This document shows positions 1 to 9,837 of a stretch of DNA of 64,000 bases, piece by piece. The position numbers and the translations under genes are program-made. Source of the stretch: Gamsiella multidivaricata (lineage: Eukaryota; Mortierellomycota; Mortierellomycetes; Mortierellales; Mortierellaceae); the NCBI RefSeq assembly GCF_025024155.1, contig NW_026251738.1, positions 1 through 64,000 of the forward strand. Reading direction: 5' to 3'. The notes below the pieces were generated by a model that did not search any database, was not told the origin of the DNA, and saw only the letters and a program-made list of their open reading frames with translations. Each line of letters opens with the position of its first letter. Positions within the stretch are counted from its first letter, which is position 1.

Positions 1-304
1 CAAGCGAGTGCTGCAAAGTTGCATACAGCAGGCACCGGCAACTGTAAATTTTTGATGATTGAGGAACGCGGCTAAAGGATGACCTTCGCGCACAACAGGC
101 CAAGTAGGGAGCAGGGCTCAGTCACCGACCCCAGGCGGGGTCGAGTTACTACTCATGCTGACTGGGATTGTGAAGGGGATTGGAGCTGCGAGTGACCAGC
201 AGCGGTGAGGCAAAAGCCGCTTATTAGAATATTGAGCACCCTTTACTATGCCTCTAGCAATAGGGTTCCCTAGCCTAGAGTCCCTCACTAATAAATCCCA
301 CATA
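1..304. other. non-coding or relic DNA at left edge
   Basis: No convincing coding region is visible. The short open frames here have no recognisable motif and no splice-consistent continuation. The stretch lies directly upstream of a poly(A) insertion scar and a LINE remnant, so it is probably part of the same transposon-derived block. Confidence 0.5.
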
Positions 305-358
305 TCCTCGTGGGTTCTAGTTATCAAAAAAAAAAAAATCCTCGTGGGTTCTAGTTAT
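305..358. repeat. 20-bp direct repeat flanking C+A13 (retroinsertion footprint)
   Basis: Positions 305-324 and 339-358 are identical over 20 bases (each starts TCCTCGTGGG and ends CTAGTTAT). Between them lie one C and thirteen A residues. A perfect repeat of this length around a short poly(A) run is what target-primed reverse transcription leaves when almost only the poly(A) tail is inserted. Local duplication by slippage is the alternative. Confidence 0.6.
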
Positions 359-435
359 AAAAATGTCATTGTTGCCTACATTTCAGCTTTGCTCATGTGG
401 ATTTATGTTAATAAAACTATCCTGACCGTGTTTGC

Positions 436-1175
436 TGCGTCTGCGACATCCAGGACGAGGACAACGACCGCCTGTGGACTTCCAGTGCCAATGGCGATGT
501 CTGCAAACAGATCTGGCACAATGGTCTGTAGCAGATCGACAAATGGAGCCGAACTTAGACGGCAGCATACAACAAGAAAAGAAAGAAGCAGCATGAGTAC
601 GGCATTGCCTGCAACATGGCCCGCGCCGCTGCCCCGAAACCCGCTGTATAGGTTTGTCCCAAGACATCGACCCATATCCAAGGACTGTCCTGCATCGGTG
701 GAACTCAGTCGCTGCTCCTAGGCGACGACTTTATCGATCGCTCTCCGGATTTAGCCTGGAGGATTAGCGGTTTGTACCGCGGCATCACGCCCATCAGCTT
801 AATCAAAGAGTGGGGTAACCTGTTCACCTCGCCACCTTCGATTGCGCGACAGGCCATCCACAAGTTTGTCAGCTTTATTGAGACTCAGGCTACAGAGCTG
901 ATCTGGAAACCACGCTGTAACGCGACCATTACTTGGGAAATAGAGTGGGGAATCACAGCCAAGATGAAACGCGCATCATACAAGGGCCCTCGAGGAGACT
1001 GGAGTGAGGGCAATGGATACATTGCGACGCTGACCACTGTCCGTGTGGTGCGTTGCTCGCCGACCATGCAAACGGGAACTGCCCTGGCTTCGTGCTCGGC
1101 CCAGACGCAGCGGATCGGACGCTGCTGGATTGCCTGCGGAGGAGGAGGTGGTTGACAACCATGGCGGGGATGTGA
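436..1175 (+). pseudogene. LINE (non-LTR retrotransposon) relic, C-terminal end of the reverse-transcriptase ORF
   Basis: One reading frame from 436 to about 1030 gives a recognisable LINE C-terminus broken by three stops. It starts with a Cys-rich motif of the zf-RVT type (CVCDIQDEDNDRLW) at 436-477. It continues through LAWRISGLYRGI at about 754-789 and IWKPRCNATITWE at about 901-939. After a frameshift near 1030 the next frame (1032-1175) supplies the usual Cys/His tail (CPCG...HANGNCPG) and ends RRRRWL plus a few residues. The polymerase domain is missing, so this is a 5'-truncated dead copy. The family call comes from remembered motif patterns; the stops and frameshift are seen directly. 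Confidence 0.75.
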
Positions 1176-2576
1176 AGATACCCTTTTTGTAACAAGGAGT
1201 TTTCAGCTTTTAACACACTGATGAGGTGTGGCAATTGTTGAGCAGGCCCTAGGGACAGGCTCGGGGAATATGTCCTGTCAACTGGCAACTGTGGATCTGA
1301 TCTGCTTTGGAGGAGGGGACAACTGCAGTAGATCGTTGTTAGTTAGTCTGCTAGATTCGCAAAGTCAATTGACTCGAGAAGCAAATTGGTATAAAAAAAT
1401 ATGTTATTACTGCCTGGATGAAGCTCGCGCCGAAGACGCGGTTGTCGTCCTTATCTTCATTGCAAAGGGACAATTAAATTCAGTGTGAAGGAGGTATACT
1501 GTTGGAACCTTGCCGAATCCATTATCCATTACATATAATAATTGTAATAAAAAATAACGGGTTCGTCTGTCGTAAGGGCCTTCCTTCACTACTCCATAAA
1601 GATGTCAACAACTGCATTCTATCAATGCCTGCGCTATTTTGTTTTATATCCTTTGGTGGCGAAAGGTCAGCCGAAGTTCGGATTGATAACCGGTCCGCAA
1701 GGTCGGGAGCGACACTTTGCTTAAAATATACTATCAAAGATGGCTTATGTTTTTGACCCGCAACGGCTTTCTAGCGCTATGGAACAGGCCAGAAGATCAA
1801 TCATTTCACTTTTTTATACGGTCATAGTGATAGTCAGTGCGTCCTGCACATGCGGTCCCTTTTGTTTAGCTATCTCTGACCCTGTTGTTGTGTCTCTTTG
1901 CGTGTACTTGAACGAGTTGTGGAGAAGTGCAACCTTCTTTTATGGAGCGCTTTTTTTTTTTAGATTGGCAAATGCATGAGCCACTCGTTTGGGCAAAGCG
2001 ACAAGGAAGAAAGCGATAAGATTTATGAGACGCGTTAGTTCAAAGTAAAGTGTCGCGTTAGAATGGTAAATTCAGTCCCTATTACTAAATTATCTCAAAT
2101 ACCTATTCAGTCTGGCGTGCAATGCGGTACCGCACACGGTTCATGTATGCGCGTCTGGTTTGGTCTTGTACCGATGCGTGTGTTTGCTGAAGCGAACCGG
2201 GACGCGGATCAAATTGTCCCAGCCGCTAAAATAAGGTGCAGGCGCTGCTGCTAGACTAAGATGTACTGGTGATACTTACAACCTTAACGTCGCTGTCCAC
2301 CCGATCGGGCGGTTAAATACGTCCTGTTCCTCATAGACTAACCACTCTTACTGTGACCAACGACGACCTGGGGTCAATTGAACGCATTCATCCTATATAA
2401 CGCTGAGCCTGGCGCCCCGTTTGCAGTAGAGGAGAAGGAACGCTGCAGCAATTGAGAAGCAACCTGTTAAAGCGGACACCACCTATACATCCAACGAAAT
2501 AGTCCACTCGCCGCTTCTTTATCAATCTCTCTCCTCTATCTGCCCTTCTCCAGAGGCCCCATTCTTTTGCTTTTGT
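1176..2576. other. intergenic stretch between LINE relic and Myb gene
   Basis: No coding region could be supported. Short open frames lack motifs and conserved composition. There is a 12-bp perfect palindrome (TGCGGTACCGCA) near 2123. A TATATAA sequence near 2394 and a TATAAAG at 2577 lie towards the right end and probably belong to the promoter of the following Myb gene. Confidence 0.5.
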
Positions 2577-2583
2577 TATAAAG
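2577..2583 (+). promoter_or_regulatory. candidate TATA box of the first Myb gene
   Basis: TATAAAG lies about 325 bp upstream of the inferred 5'-UTR splice donor at 2908 and is followed by a pyrimidine-rich leader. A second TATA-like sequence lies near 2394. The choice between them is inference. Confidence 0.35.
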
Positions 2584-2907
2584 GGCGCAGAGCGAAGACT
2601 ATCCTTTCCCCGCTCGGTTTGCTTCCTTCTACTTTTTTCTGCTCTTACAGCCTGGGGCCTCACTGTTCCGTTACCAATTTTTTCAGCAGACAAATAACAA
2701 ACCAGCCAACCACATCAAACAGACAGACAACCACCGCCAGGAGCAGCAACACCTTGTTTGTTCATCCTTCTTGCATCCTTCTCATTCCATCATTTCCTCT
2801 CCTCATTCCTTTTCATCCGACAACGCTGCCTCGCACCCTCCGCCTATCCATATTACAGGGGGAAAAAAAAAGCAAAGACATACTCGACCGTGCGAAGAAA
2901 CTACGAG

Positions 2908-3127
2908 GTGAGTTTTTTTTTTTTTTTTTTGTTGAAAGCTGAAAGTTGGTAAACTAGCCGTACTGCATAGTGGGGTATCGGATGGCCAATGCGCACCGGA
3001 AGCCGATACAGGGCACGCACGGCATGGCAGAGACTCTCTGGTCCGAGAGGGGAGTCGGAGGTTTCGGCCAGGCACAGGATGATAGTTTCCAGCTAAAATA
3101 AATGCGTTCAATGTTCTCCACATGTAG
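2908..3127 (+). other. intron in the 5' untranslated region of the first Myb gene
   Basis: The donor GTGAGT at 2908 follows ACGAG, and the acceptor ...CATGTAG ends at 3127, 19 bases before the ATG at 3147. The intron holds a run of 18 T (2913-2930) immediately after the donor. Splicing it out removes the in-frame ATG at 3102, which is why the start was placed at 3147. Confidence 0.6.
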
Positions 3128-3146
3128 GAAGCCACACGCTGCGATA

Positions 3147-5420
3147 ATGCCGCCAGACCGCCGCACCTTTGCCTCCCCTCCACGGTCGCCTTTCTCCCTC
3201 TCCCTCTCCGCCTCGGCTGCCCACTCGGCAGCGAGGATACCGTCAGCACCAACTCATGCAGTGCCGTCAGCGCCCCTCTTAGCATCATCGGCGTCGAACC
3301 CGTCGCCGTCCTCTCATCAAGCCCTCTCCATTTCACATTCAATCCACCGCCCCGATCCGTCCATCTCGTCGTATCTCGCAGATCGACATGCCCAAGAAGC
3401 CATCTTCAGTAGCGTCCTCTCCAAGCGGCAGCTGTCGCGATTAGAACTCCAAAAGCGACATCAGCCCAGTCAGCGGCAGCTCAGGATTGCGCATCAAGAA
3501 TTCCATCGCCAGCGCGAGCTGTATCAAAGACAGCAGCTCCAGCAGCAACAACAGCATCATCATCATCACCACCATCACCACCATATGAATCCTCAGTTCC
3601 CAGATGGTGCTTCCCCGCAACTGCAACAACAACATAATGGAACGAACTCTACTTCAGCATCTGGTCCCTCAAGTCTTGTTTCGTCCACATCTAGAGGATA
3701 CACTTCAATCTCGTCAGCGCTTCCTTCCTCCTCCTTTTCGGCATCTATACCATTCAATCCTTCCTCTTCGCACCATCCACCCTCGCAGTCTTCCAGCCCA
3801 CAGCCACTGCCTCTGCGTTTGCATCAGCATCCGGAGTGGGCTGTGGTCCGCAAAAAGGAACGCGCCCGATTGCTCTCCAACATGTCAACTATTCGCGAAT
3901 CCCTTCCCATAGCGCCTCTCCCACAAAGCGTGGCCAAAGTCAACCTTGAGCGACTTTCTCAGCGACTGCAGCATCGACGGGCCCGTGCACGAGAGACTAT
4001 TCTGTTTGATCTGCATCACGGTGTCAAGGCTATGGAGGCCCAGGTCCACAAGCAAGTCGAAATGGTCCTAAGTCGGCTCAAAGAAGCTCCAGGGTCGAGA
4101 TATGCGTTTGCACTGAAGAACAGCTTCTTTTCACATATTCCAGTGTCGTTATCGAATTCGCTGCTGCCTGCGGGGTCGTACTCAGACTGCAGTGCTTCAA
4201 CCCCGTCCCCATCGTCATCATCATCGTCGCCTATATCTTCGTCCACGTCTTCGTCCACGTCCTCATCCTCCTTATCACTGTCGTCTCTTTCGAGTGTCAT
4301 GGAAATGGACGGTGACTTCCTAGTGGAAAAGGTGGAGGGTATCAAACGGGAGAGAGAAAGGGACAGAACGGCGACTGATACTCTGTCCAATCATTTCAAT
4401 TCCATCGCTCTGGCTGGCCTTTCCGCAACACCAGAAAGTCAATCGTCCATTCCTACCGCGATATCTCGAGGAGTAGGAAGAGGGTCGCAGGAGGCTGGTC
4501 ATGTCTCGATTTCGGGAGCGGGTGCTTCTGAAGTCCTCTCGGCCTCAATGCATACGAGGTACTCGACCGCTTGTTCCCAAGTACTCTCGGCAGCCCTGCC
4601 TTCGTTTATCCCGTCCATGGTCGCTCCCTTGGTCTGTGTATTTTCGTACCCAGTTCCTCCGTCGAACGCACAGCCTAATGGTGGCACGAGGCCCCATTCG
4701 CAACAAGAGCAACATCATGAGCAAGATAAAGACCTGGTGTTTCCTTGGGGACTTCCTGATCGCCCTCCACCACCAGCATCTGTTTACATGTCTCCACGCC
4801 AGAGGGAGCAGCTACAAGCAACGCCAATTTCGGAAATTGTGGTGTTGCATTCCAAATCCTGGACGCAAGCAGAGCGCGAGGCCCTTTACTTGGCCACAGC
4901 CCGATTTCGGCTGATGGGCCGATGGTCAAAAATACGAGAGATAATGAATCTGCATAGGACGGACCAAGAGATCGAGACCGAGTACATGAAGCTGTATGGA
5001 CCGCGGGACGACATCGATGTTGTCGATGACGAGGACGAGGCTGAGGCTGAGCGTAGTTATAAGCGCGGGTACAGCAGTTATACCGAAAATGACAAGGAGA
5101 ATGAGGATATAGGGACAATGAGGATGGGAGAGGACCGTTTCGGGAGCATGGATGGGGATGCAGACGATGAAGCCGAGGGCCCTATGTTTATAAAGTTTAG
5201 GGGTGCACGACGGGCTGCGTCCACCACGTCCTCGTCGCAAGAGAAACGAGGCCAGCAGGAACAGAACAACAGTAGGGTCTTCAAATCTGTATACGAGCAC
5301 CAGCCGATTCTGGGTCCGCGTCCGCGCCCTGCAATCTTGAAGGAACCCATCCGGTTGCATAAGAAGGAGCTCATGATTGATAAGCAGTTCGCACTCGAAG
5401 AGATTCCTATGCGACTGTGA
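3147..5420 (+). CDS. Myb/SANT-domain protein, putative nuclear regulator (Myb gene 1)
   Basis: This is a single coding exon of 757 residues when started at MPPDRRTFA, which lies just behind the inferred 5'-UTR intron. An upstream in-frame ATG at 3102 would add 15 residues but sits inside that intron. Most of the protein is low-complexity Ser/Pro/Gln with a run of ten His at about residues 137-146 and a Ser-rich stretch at 4200-4290. The one folded module seen is a SANT/Myb domain at about residues 570-620 with spaced Trp (SW..., GRW...) and the tail EIETEYMKLYG. This module is closely similar to the N-terminal domain of the minus-strand Myb gene at 7513-9837. An acidic stretch (DVVDDEDEAEAE) follows. 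DNA or histone-tail binding and nuclear location are inferred from the family. Its 3' end faces GPN3, 249 bp away. Confidence 0.85.
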   Translation: MPPDRRTFASPPRSPFSLSLSASAAHSAARIPSAPTHAVPSAPLLASSASNPSPSSHQALSISHSIHRPDPSISSYLADRHAQEAIFSSVLSKRQLSRLELQKRHQPSQRQLRIAHQEFHRQRELYQRQQLQQQQQHHHHHHHHHHMNPQFPDGASPQLQQQHNGTNSTSASGPSSLVSSTSRGYTSISSALPSSSFSASIPFNPSSSHHPPSQSSSPQPLPLRLHQHPEWAVVRKKERARLLSNMSTIRESLPIAPLPQSVAKVNLERLSQRLQHRRARARETILFDLHHGVKAMEAQVHKQVEMVLSRLKEAPGSRYAFALKNSFFSHIPVSLSNSLLPAGSYSDCSASTPSPSSSSSSPISSSTSSSTSSSSLSLSSLSSVMEMDGDFLVEKVEGIKRERERDRTATDTLSNHFNSIALAGLSATPESQSSIPTAISRGVGRGSQEAGHVSISGAGASEVLSASMHTRYSTACSQVLSAALPSFIPSMVAPLVCVFSYPVPPSNAQPNGGTRPHSQQEQHHEQDKDLVFPWGLPDRPPPPASVYMSPRQREQLQATPISEIVVLHSKSWTQAEREALYLATARFRLMGRWSKIREIMNLHRTDQEIETEYMKLYGPRDDIDVVDDEDEAEAERSYKRGYSSYTENDKENEDIGTMRMGEDRFGSMDGDADDEAEGPMFIKFRGARRAASTTSSSQEKRGQQEQNNSRVFKSVYEHQPILGPRPRPAILKEPIRLHKKELMIDKQFALEEIPMRL

Positions 5421-5669
5421 ACAAGGCTCATCCAGCCTAATAGAAGGAGATAGAGGACATATACAGGTAGAAGATAGACACTTGTATATGGTGTACATAA
5501 TAGTAGGAGCCCTCTAGCCTTCTGAACTGCACGGTGTGAAGATGATCTGCGTCTTTCATCCTTGGGGATGGAGACGATGTATAGTACAGGATTTCATTTA
5601 ATTTTGAAGCGACAAATGCTTCAGTCCTCGCTCCTGGACTCGTCGTCTTCATTCTCATGATGCGTGTCC

Positions 5670-7082
5670 CTAATAGTCATCGTCCATCTCACCCTCTCCT
5701 TCATCCTCCGGCTCCTTGGGCTCCTGGTCTTCTCCAAACTGGATTGCATTGTCAACATGGGACAGAATTGCCGTAATTGAATCCTCGTCCTTGATGTTGA
5801 GTGGTAAGAACGCCACCATGTTAAAATCCTCTACGAGCTGACCGATGGCTTGGTTCAACTGATGGTACTTTGGACTTGTCTTTGCGTTCACATCCTCCAG
5901 CAATAGTAACGGGTCGGGGTTGTAGTACCTGTAAAGATATGAACCAGCAGGATGAGAATGGTCAGTTTTTTTTTTTTTTTTTTTTTTGGCTGTTAGGCTA
6001 TAGAAACAATAACAGAAAATGAAAGAGAAGAGGGAGAAGGCGAGACGTACCGTTCCAATTCTGAAGCCTTCATCTTTGGCAAAAGGTCCATCTTACTCAT
6101 GACATTGATATGAGGGATCTCCAAGTTGATCATTGCACTCATCGCACTCATCACTCCTGCAAAGAACTTGGACTTATCCTCCACAAATTGCTAATATACG
6201 CACGGCCAAAAGAAATAAAGACGTACGCATATGGATATCAGCAAATTCGTGGGACATGCTCCGAAAAATACAAGATATTGCAAAGCCTTACGGATTCCAA
6301 CAGATAAACACCACAGATCGCAATGTTCAGTCGCGTCAAGGCCTCAACCAACCGTTTCATGATATCGAAATGGGTATAGAGCTCGATCTGACCGGGACAA
6401 TCAATGATCAGGTAGTCATCCGTATACGAGCCGACTTCGTCCTCAAGCCAATCAATGTTGTTCATAAGAAACTCCATGCAATAGATCAGTCCGCCGTTGG
6501 GTCCATATTGCAGCTCTTCCATAACATCTTCCAGTGAAATCAAATCCTTGATATCTAAAAAGCACAAGGTTTGGGAAACATTGAGTTAGTGGACGATGAA
6601 TATAGCGATGCGGCGGCCAAAGCTGTTTGGGTCACTGAGAAGGGGTGTGATTGCCCTTACCAATGGAGGGCTCATATTCGAATTTCTCTGCTGCTGGGTC
6701 CAGATTAACTAAATGGACGGGCCTTCCGATATTCTGGCAATGTGTCATAATAGTCGAGCAGTAGGTGGACTAGTGAAAAGAAGCGAGTAAGGAGGAGAAG
6801 AAGTGTCAATGATCCGCCTATCTTTGAAATACTTTTCGTCGCCCTCGCCATACATACGGTCCTCAGGCACGATGCCGAAGTCCATGCTTTCCTTGATAGA
6901 CCTCTGCCCAGCACCTTACCTTTCCGCTTCCAGCGGGGCCCATGACCAGTTGACAGTAGCGACCCCTATGGTCAAGAAACAGGTTGAAAAAAAGAAAAGA
7001 AAAAAAAGGGCCATCAGTCCGTTGTTGCTGGCTGTGGCTGCATCTGATTGTCCATGGGGAGCAACGACCTCCTGTCTTACAT
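5670..7082 (-). CDS. GPN3: GPN-loop GTPase 3 (RNA polymerase II assembly/nuclear import)
   Basis: Six exons were assembled on the minus strand: 7082-7081, 6965-6920, 6769-6661, 6554-6292, 6190-6051 and 5928-5670. They total 819 nt and 272 residues, typical for GPN3. Visible motifs are the P-loop GPAGSGKST (residues 10-18, spanning the exon 2/3 junction), the family-defining GPN triplet in [10 protein letters not shown] (70-72), [11 protein letters not shown], and the guanine-specificity region MSKMDLL (171-177). The C-terminus is acidic. GPN proteins bind GTP through the invariant Gly-Pro-Asn loop and, with GPN1, help assemble and import RNA polymerase II. The start codon is divided by an intron: A-T lie at 7082-7081 and G at 6965. 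All introns have GT-AG ends, and the intron at 5929-6050 holds a 22-base homopolymer run. Confidence 0.93.
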
Positions 7083-7512
7083 TGTTATGAATGCAGCGTT
7101 ACTTCAGAAGACGTGGTAATTCGAATCCAGAGTTTGCTCTCTTGGGGCTGTTATCGGCTGCTTTTGTCTCCTGCAGGGTCCTGAAGGTGTTTAGCAGCGG
7201 TGTGTCCTCAAGCACACTTTTTTATCCAGTCAACATTCAAGCCACAGCCACTGAAGAGATCATAATTTTTTGTATTTTAAACTACATGCAATATGCAGGA
7301 AAGAAAACTACTGAGGATCGTATGCGGAATCAACGAGAGACATAGGTGGAGGGTCCCCAGCCAGCTGGAAAGAAGCTCTTGTTACTTCCAGATAGATAGC
7401 TGAACACGGCCACAAATGCCAGAATAAAATGATATGCAAAGTAAAGTGATAATAAACCAATGATAAGCAAACAAGACACATCCATAAAATATCGACGCCT
7501 GTCTCGGACAGC
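7083..7512. other. GPN3 leader and spacer to the upstream Myb gene
   Basis: The 430 bp hold the start-proximal leader of GPN3 (minus strand) and the 3' flank of the Myb gene at 7513-9837, which is transcribed in the same direction. No other gene or strong repeat is visible. Confidence 0.5.
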
Positions 7513-9837
7513 CTAGGCTTGATGGTGGATACGGCTCGTATCCATGTAGGCATACTCGTCGACTTCCATCTCCTCCTCTGAAAAATCCGCACCAGACATC
7601 TTTGGATGCGAATGGGGTACCCCGGATGGAGCAGGTTCCGGACCGGGTCGCATAGTTGACCTCATCTTCAGTAGTAAATAATCCCACTTGCTTGCCATCG
7701 ATCCCACAGATCGGTCTTTCAGATAGTGGTGCTGGATATCTGTCCACGATCTTCCAAATTTCTCGACACCTTGCTTCAGCTTTTCGACCTCTTCTTCCGT
7801 CCACGGTACATACTCCGACGGTCGCTTCGAGAGATGCGAAGCCAGCGGTGACATCTCTGACGATAGCTGGGTTGGGATCGGACTTGTGGGCAACGATCGT
7901 GCGTGGCTGCCACGTCGTGCGTCCAATTCTGCACCAGATGGGTCCATATCCACAGCCATGTCGTTCGGTGCGCTCAATGTGATGATTGCCGGTGACGAGT
8001 CTCTTAATCGGGGCCGGAGGTGTTCGTACTGTGACATGAGATACCATCGACGCTTGCACTGTTCCTTTGTCACCACCGGGTTCCTCCCCATGAGAGTCGA
8101 TACTTTGACCCAATTGACCTTTTGCTGACTAGGAAAGTACTGGTGGATAATCTCCTCTAGTTGTCGTGTTAAGGGCTCGGTCCAGGTCATGGGTCGATTC
8201 CTTTCTGTCCAGGGCTCGAATCCAGAGTCTGCTGCCTGGTCCCCTCGCAGTGGACGGTGGTGTTGTTGTTGGTGGTGCTGATGATGTTGTTGTTGATGCT
8301 GTTGAGGGTGGTAGTGCTCTGGCTGGCCGGTCGACATGTAGAACGAATCTGTGGAGGATACAGAGAACCTTTTGGATGACGAGATCCCTTCCATGTGCTG
8401 TGCGGTAGAACAGACTGACGGCCCTATATTTGCTGCTTCCCGTCTCCAGAGAGGTGATAGTGATGTTTCCCTTGATGTGGGCTCATTGTGAGAGTAGTAG
8501 TCCGATTGCTGTCTGTCCATCATATCCCTGTTCCTGTCCGAGGGAGAACGCTGTGGCCCTTCTTGGTCGTCCCCGGTGGGCTGTGTGAGGACCCGGGGCC
8601 GGTATGGGCGATCCCGTTCTGTACTCTTTCTACAAGCTGGTCCTAGTCCTAGAGCCATTGGCTGGGATGCGGTCTTCCATCGCGGCGAGCGTGCGGGCGG
8701 TTTGGGCGCTGAGCCAGGCTGAATGCTTCCTTCACGTGCTTCGGACTGGTGCTTTTCGGACGGATACTGCTGTTCCGACTCACGAGCTTGCAAGAGATTC
8801 CACATGATGGAAATTCCGCCCTGGGAGCGCTCGGGCAGGTACTTTTCCTGGATCTTACTCCAGGCCGGTCCAAACTCTTCGTGTCCCTTTTTTAGTAGAT
8901 TGATCTCCTCCTCTGTCCCAGCTCGGCGTCGCATTATCTCCCACTTGTTTTTACATTGTTTCCGAGTAAAGGTGTTACCCATTTGCGAGGCGACCCAAAC
9001 CCAGTTGATACGATAGCCGTCTGGGAAACAATCCTCGATGAGGCTCTTCAGCTGTTCTGATTGCTGCGGCGTCCATACGCGCACTGTACGGGTAGGCTTA
9101 CCATCGACCGTGGTGCTATCGGACCGACTTCGATTGCCGCTGTTCTTGCCACTTAGAAGACGCGAAACAGGGGAGGACTGCTCGGCATCCATCCTCAAGT
9201 CGTCGTTCTCATCGTTATGGTGGGCATCATCCAAATTCGAATGCGGGACACTGTGTATTCGGCGGGGCGATCGGTAGGAGTGTTCTGATGCTGATGGGTA
9301 TGGAGAGTGGTGGAATCGGCTGCTGAAAGCCTCTAGGGACGACTGTGTGCTCAAGGTGGAGGTGGATGCGGTTGTGAGGACGGGGGTTGTATGGCCATGT
9401 ACGTGTACGTGCGATGACTTGGTTCGTTGTTCTCCCTGTCTGTACTGGTTTTCGTCCTCAGAGTCCGGAAGTTCACCATAGAGACGCATGTATTCCTGTT
9501 CGATCTCGGCCACAGAGCGCTCCAGATGCATGTGATCCCTGACTTTTGCCCAACGGCCATAGAGATTGTGTCGTTCGACTGCGACGTAGAGTGCCTCCTG
9601 TTCTGCATTGGTCCAGGGACGTTTGTTGGTACCTTCAGATGGGGAAAGCGAGCGATGTGATTTAAAGGGTGGTTCGTGGCTGTGGGGGCCTGTGCTGGGA
9701 TGATCGGGGTTCCAGGGAGCAGAGTGAGGAGGCGACATTGTTGAGGATGGGCGCTTTTTATACTGGAGTGCGGATAGGTTGGCTGTGGTAGGAGACACTG
9801 AAGGATCGATAGATTCGTTTGTGTCGCTCGATGTCAT
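7513..9837 (-). CDS. multi-domain Myb/SANT protein (Myb gene 2)
   Basis: An uninterrupted ORF of 774 residues starts at ATG 9837. Five Myb/SANT-like modules are visible: residues 73-121 (RPWTNAEQEAL...EYMRLYG), 254-303 (VWTPQQSEQ...INWVWVASQMG), 307-352 (EEFGPAWSKIQEKYLPERS), 550-602 (TWTEPLTRQ...VNWVKVSTLMG) and 676-725 (VPWTEEEVEK...YLKDRS). Modules 2+3 and 4+5 repeat a long-loop plus short-loop pairing. The linkers are rich in Ser, Pro, His and Gln, including a His/Gln run near residues 510-530. Multiple Myb repeats usually mean sequence-specific DNA binding in the nucleus; that role is inferred. The first module is a near relative of the single domain in the Myb gene at 3147-5420. No intron is needed. 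Confidence 0.87.
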   Translation of the reverse strand: MTSSDTNESIDPSVSPTTANLSALQYKKRPSSTMSPPHSAPWNPDHPSTGPHSHEPPFKSHRSLSPSEGTNKRPWTNAEQEALYVAVERHNLYGRWAKVRDHMHLERSVAEIEQEYMRLYGELPDSEDENQYRQGEQRTKSSHVHVHGHTTPVLTTASTSTLSTQSSLEAFSSRFHHSPYPSASEHSYRSPRRIHSVPHSNLDDAHHNDENDDLRMDAEQSSPVSRLLSGKNSGNRSRSDSTTVDGKPTRTVRVWTPQQSEQLKSLIEDCFPDGYRINWVWVASQMGNTFTRKQCKNKWEIMRRRAGTEEEINLLKKGHEEFGPAWSKIQEKYLPERSQGGISIMWNLLQARESEQQYPSEKHQSEAREGSIQPGSAPKPPARSPRWKTASQPMALGLGPACRKSTERDRPYRPRVLTQPTGDDQEGPQRSPSDRNRDMMDRQQSDYYSHNEPTSRETSLSPLWRREAANIGPSVCSTAQHMEGISSSKRFSVSSTDSFYMSTGQPEHYHPQQHQQQHHQHHQQQHHRPLRGDQAADSGFEPWTERNRPMTWTEPLTRQLEEIIHQYFPSQQKVNWVKVSTLMGRNPVVTKEQCKRRWYLMSQYEHLRPRLRDSSPAIITLSAPNDMAVDMDPSGAELDARRGSHARSLPTSPIPTQLSSEMSPLASHLSKRPSEYVPWTEEEVEKLKQGVEKFGRSWTDIQHHYLKDRSVGSMASKWDYLLLKMRSTMRPGPEPAPSGVPHSHPKMSGADFSEEEMEVDEYAYMDTSRIHHQA

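Noticed and set aside
2619..2952. Overlapping plus-strand ORFs upstream of the first Myb gene
   Set aside because: They fall in the inferred 5' leader and run into the T18 run of the 5'-UTR intron; poly-Phe ends are artefacts.
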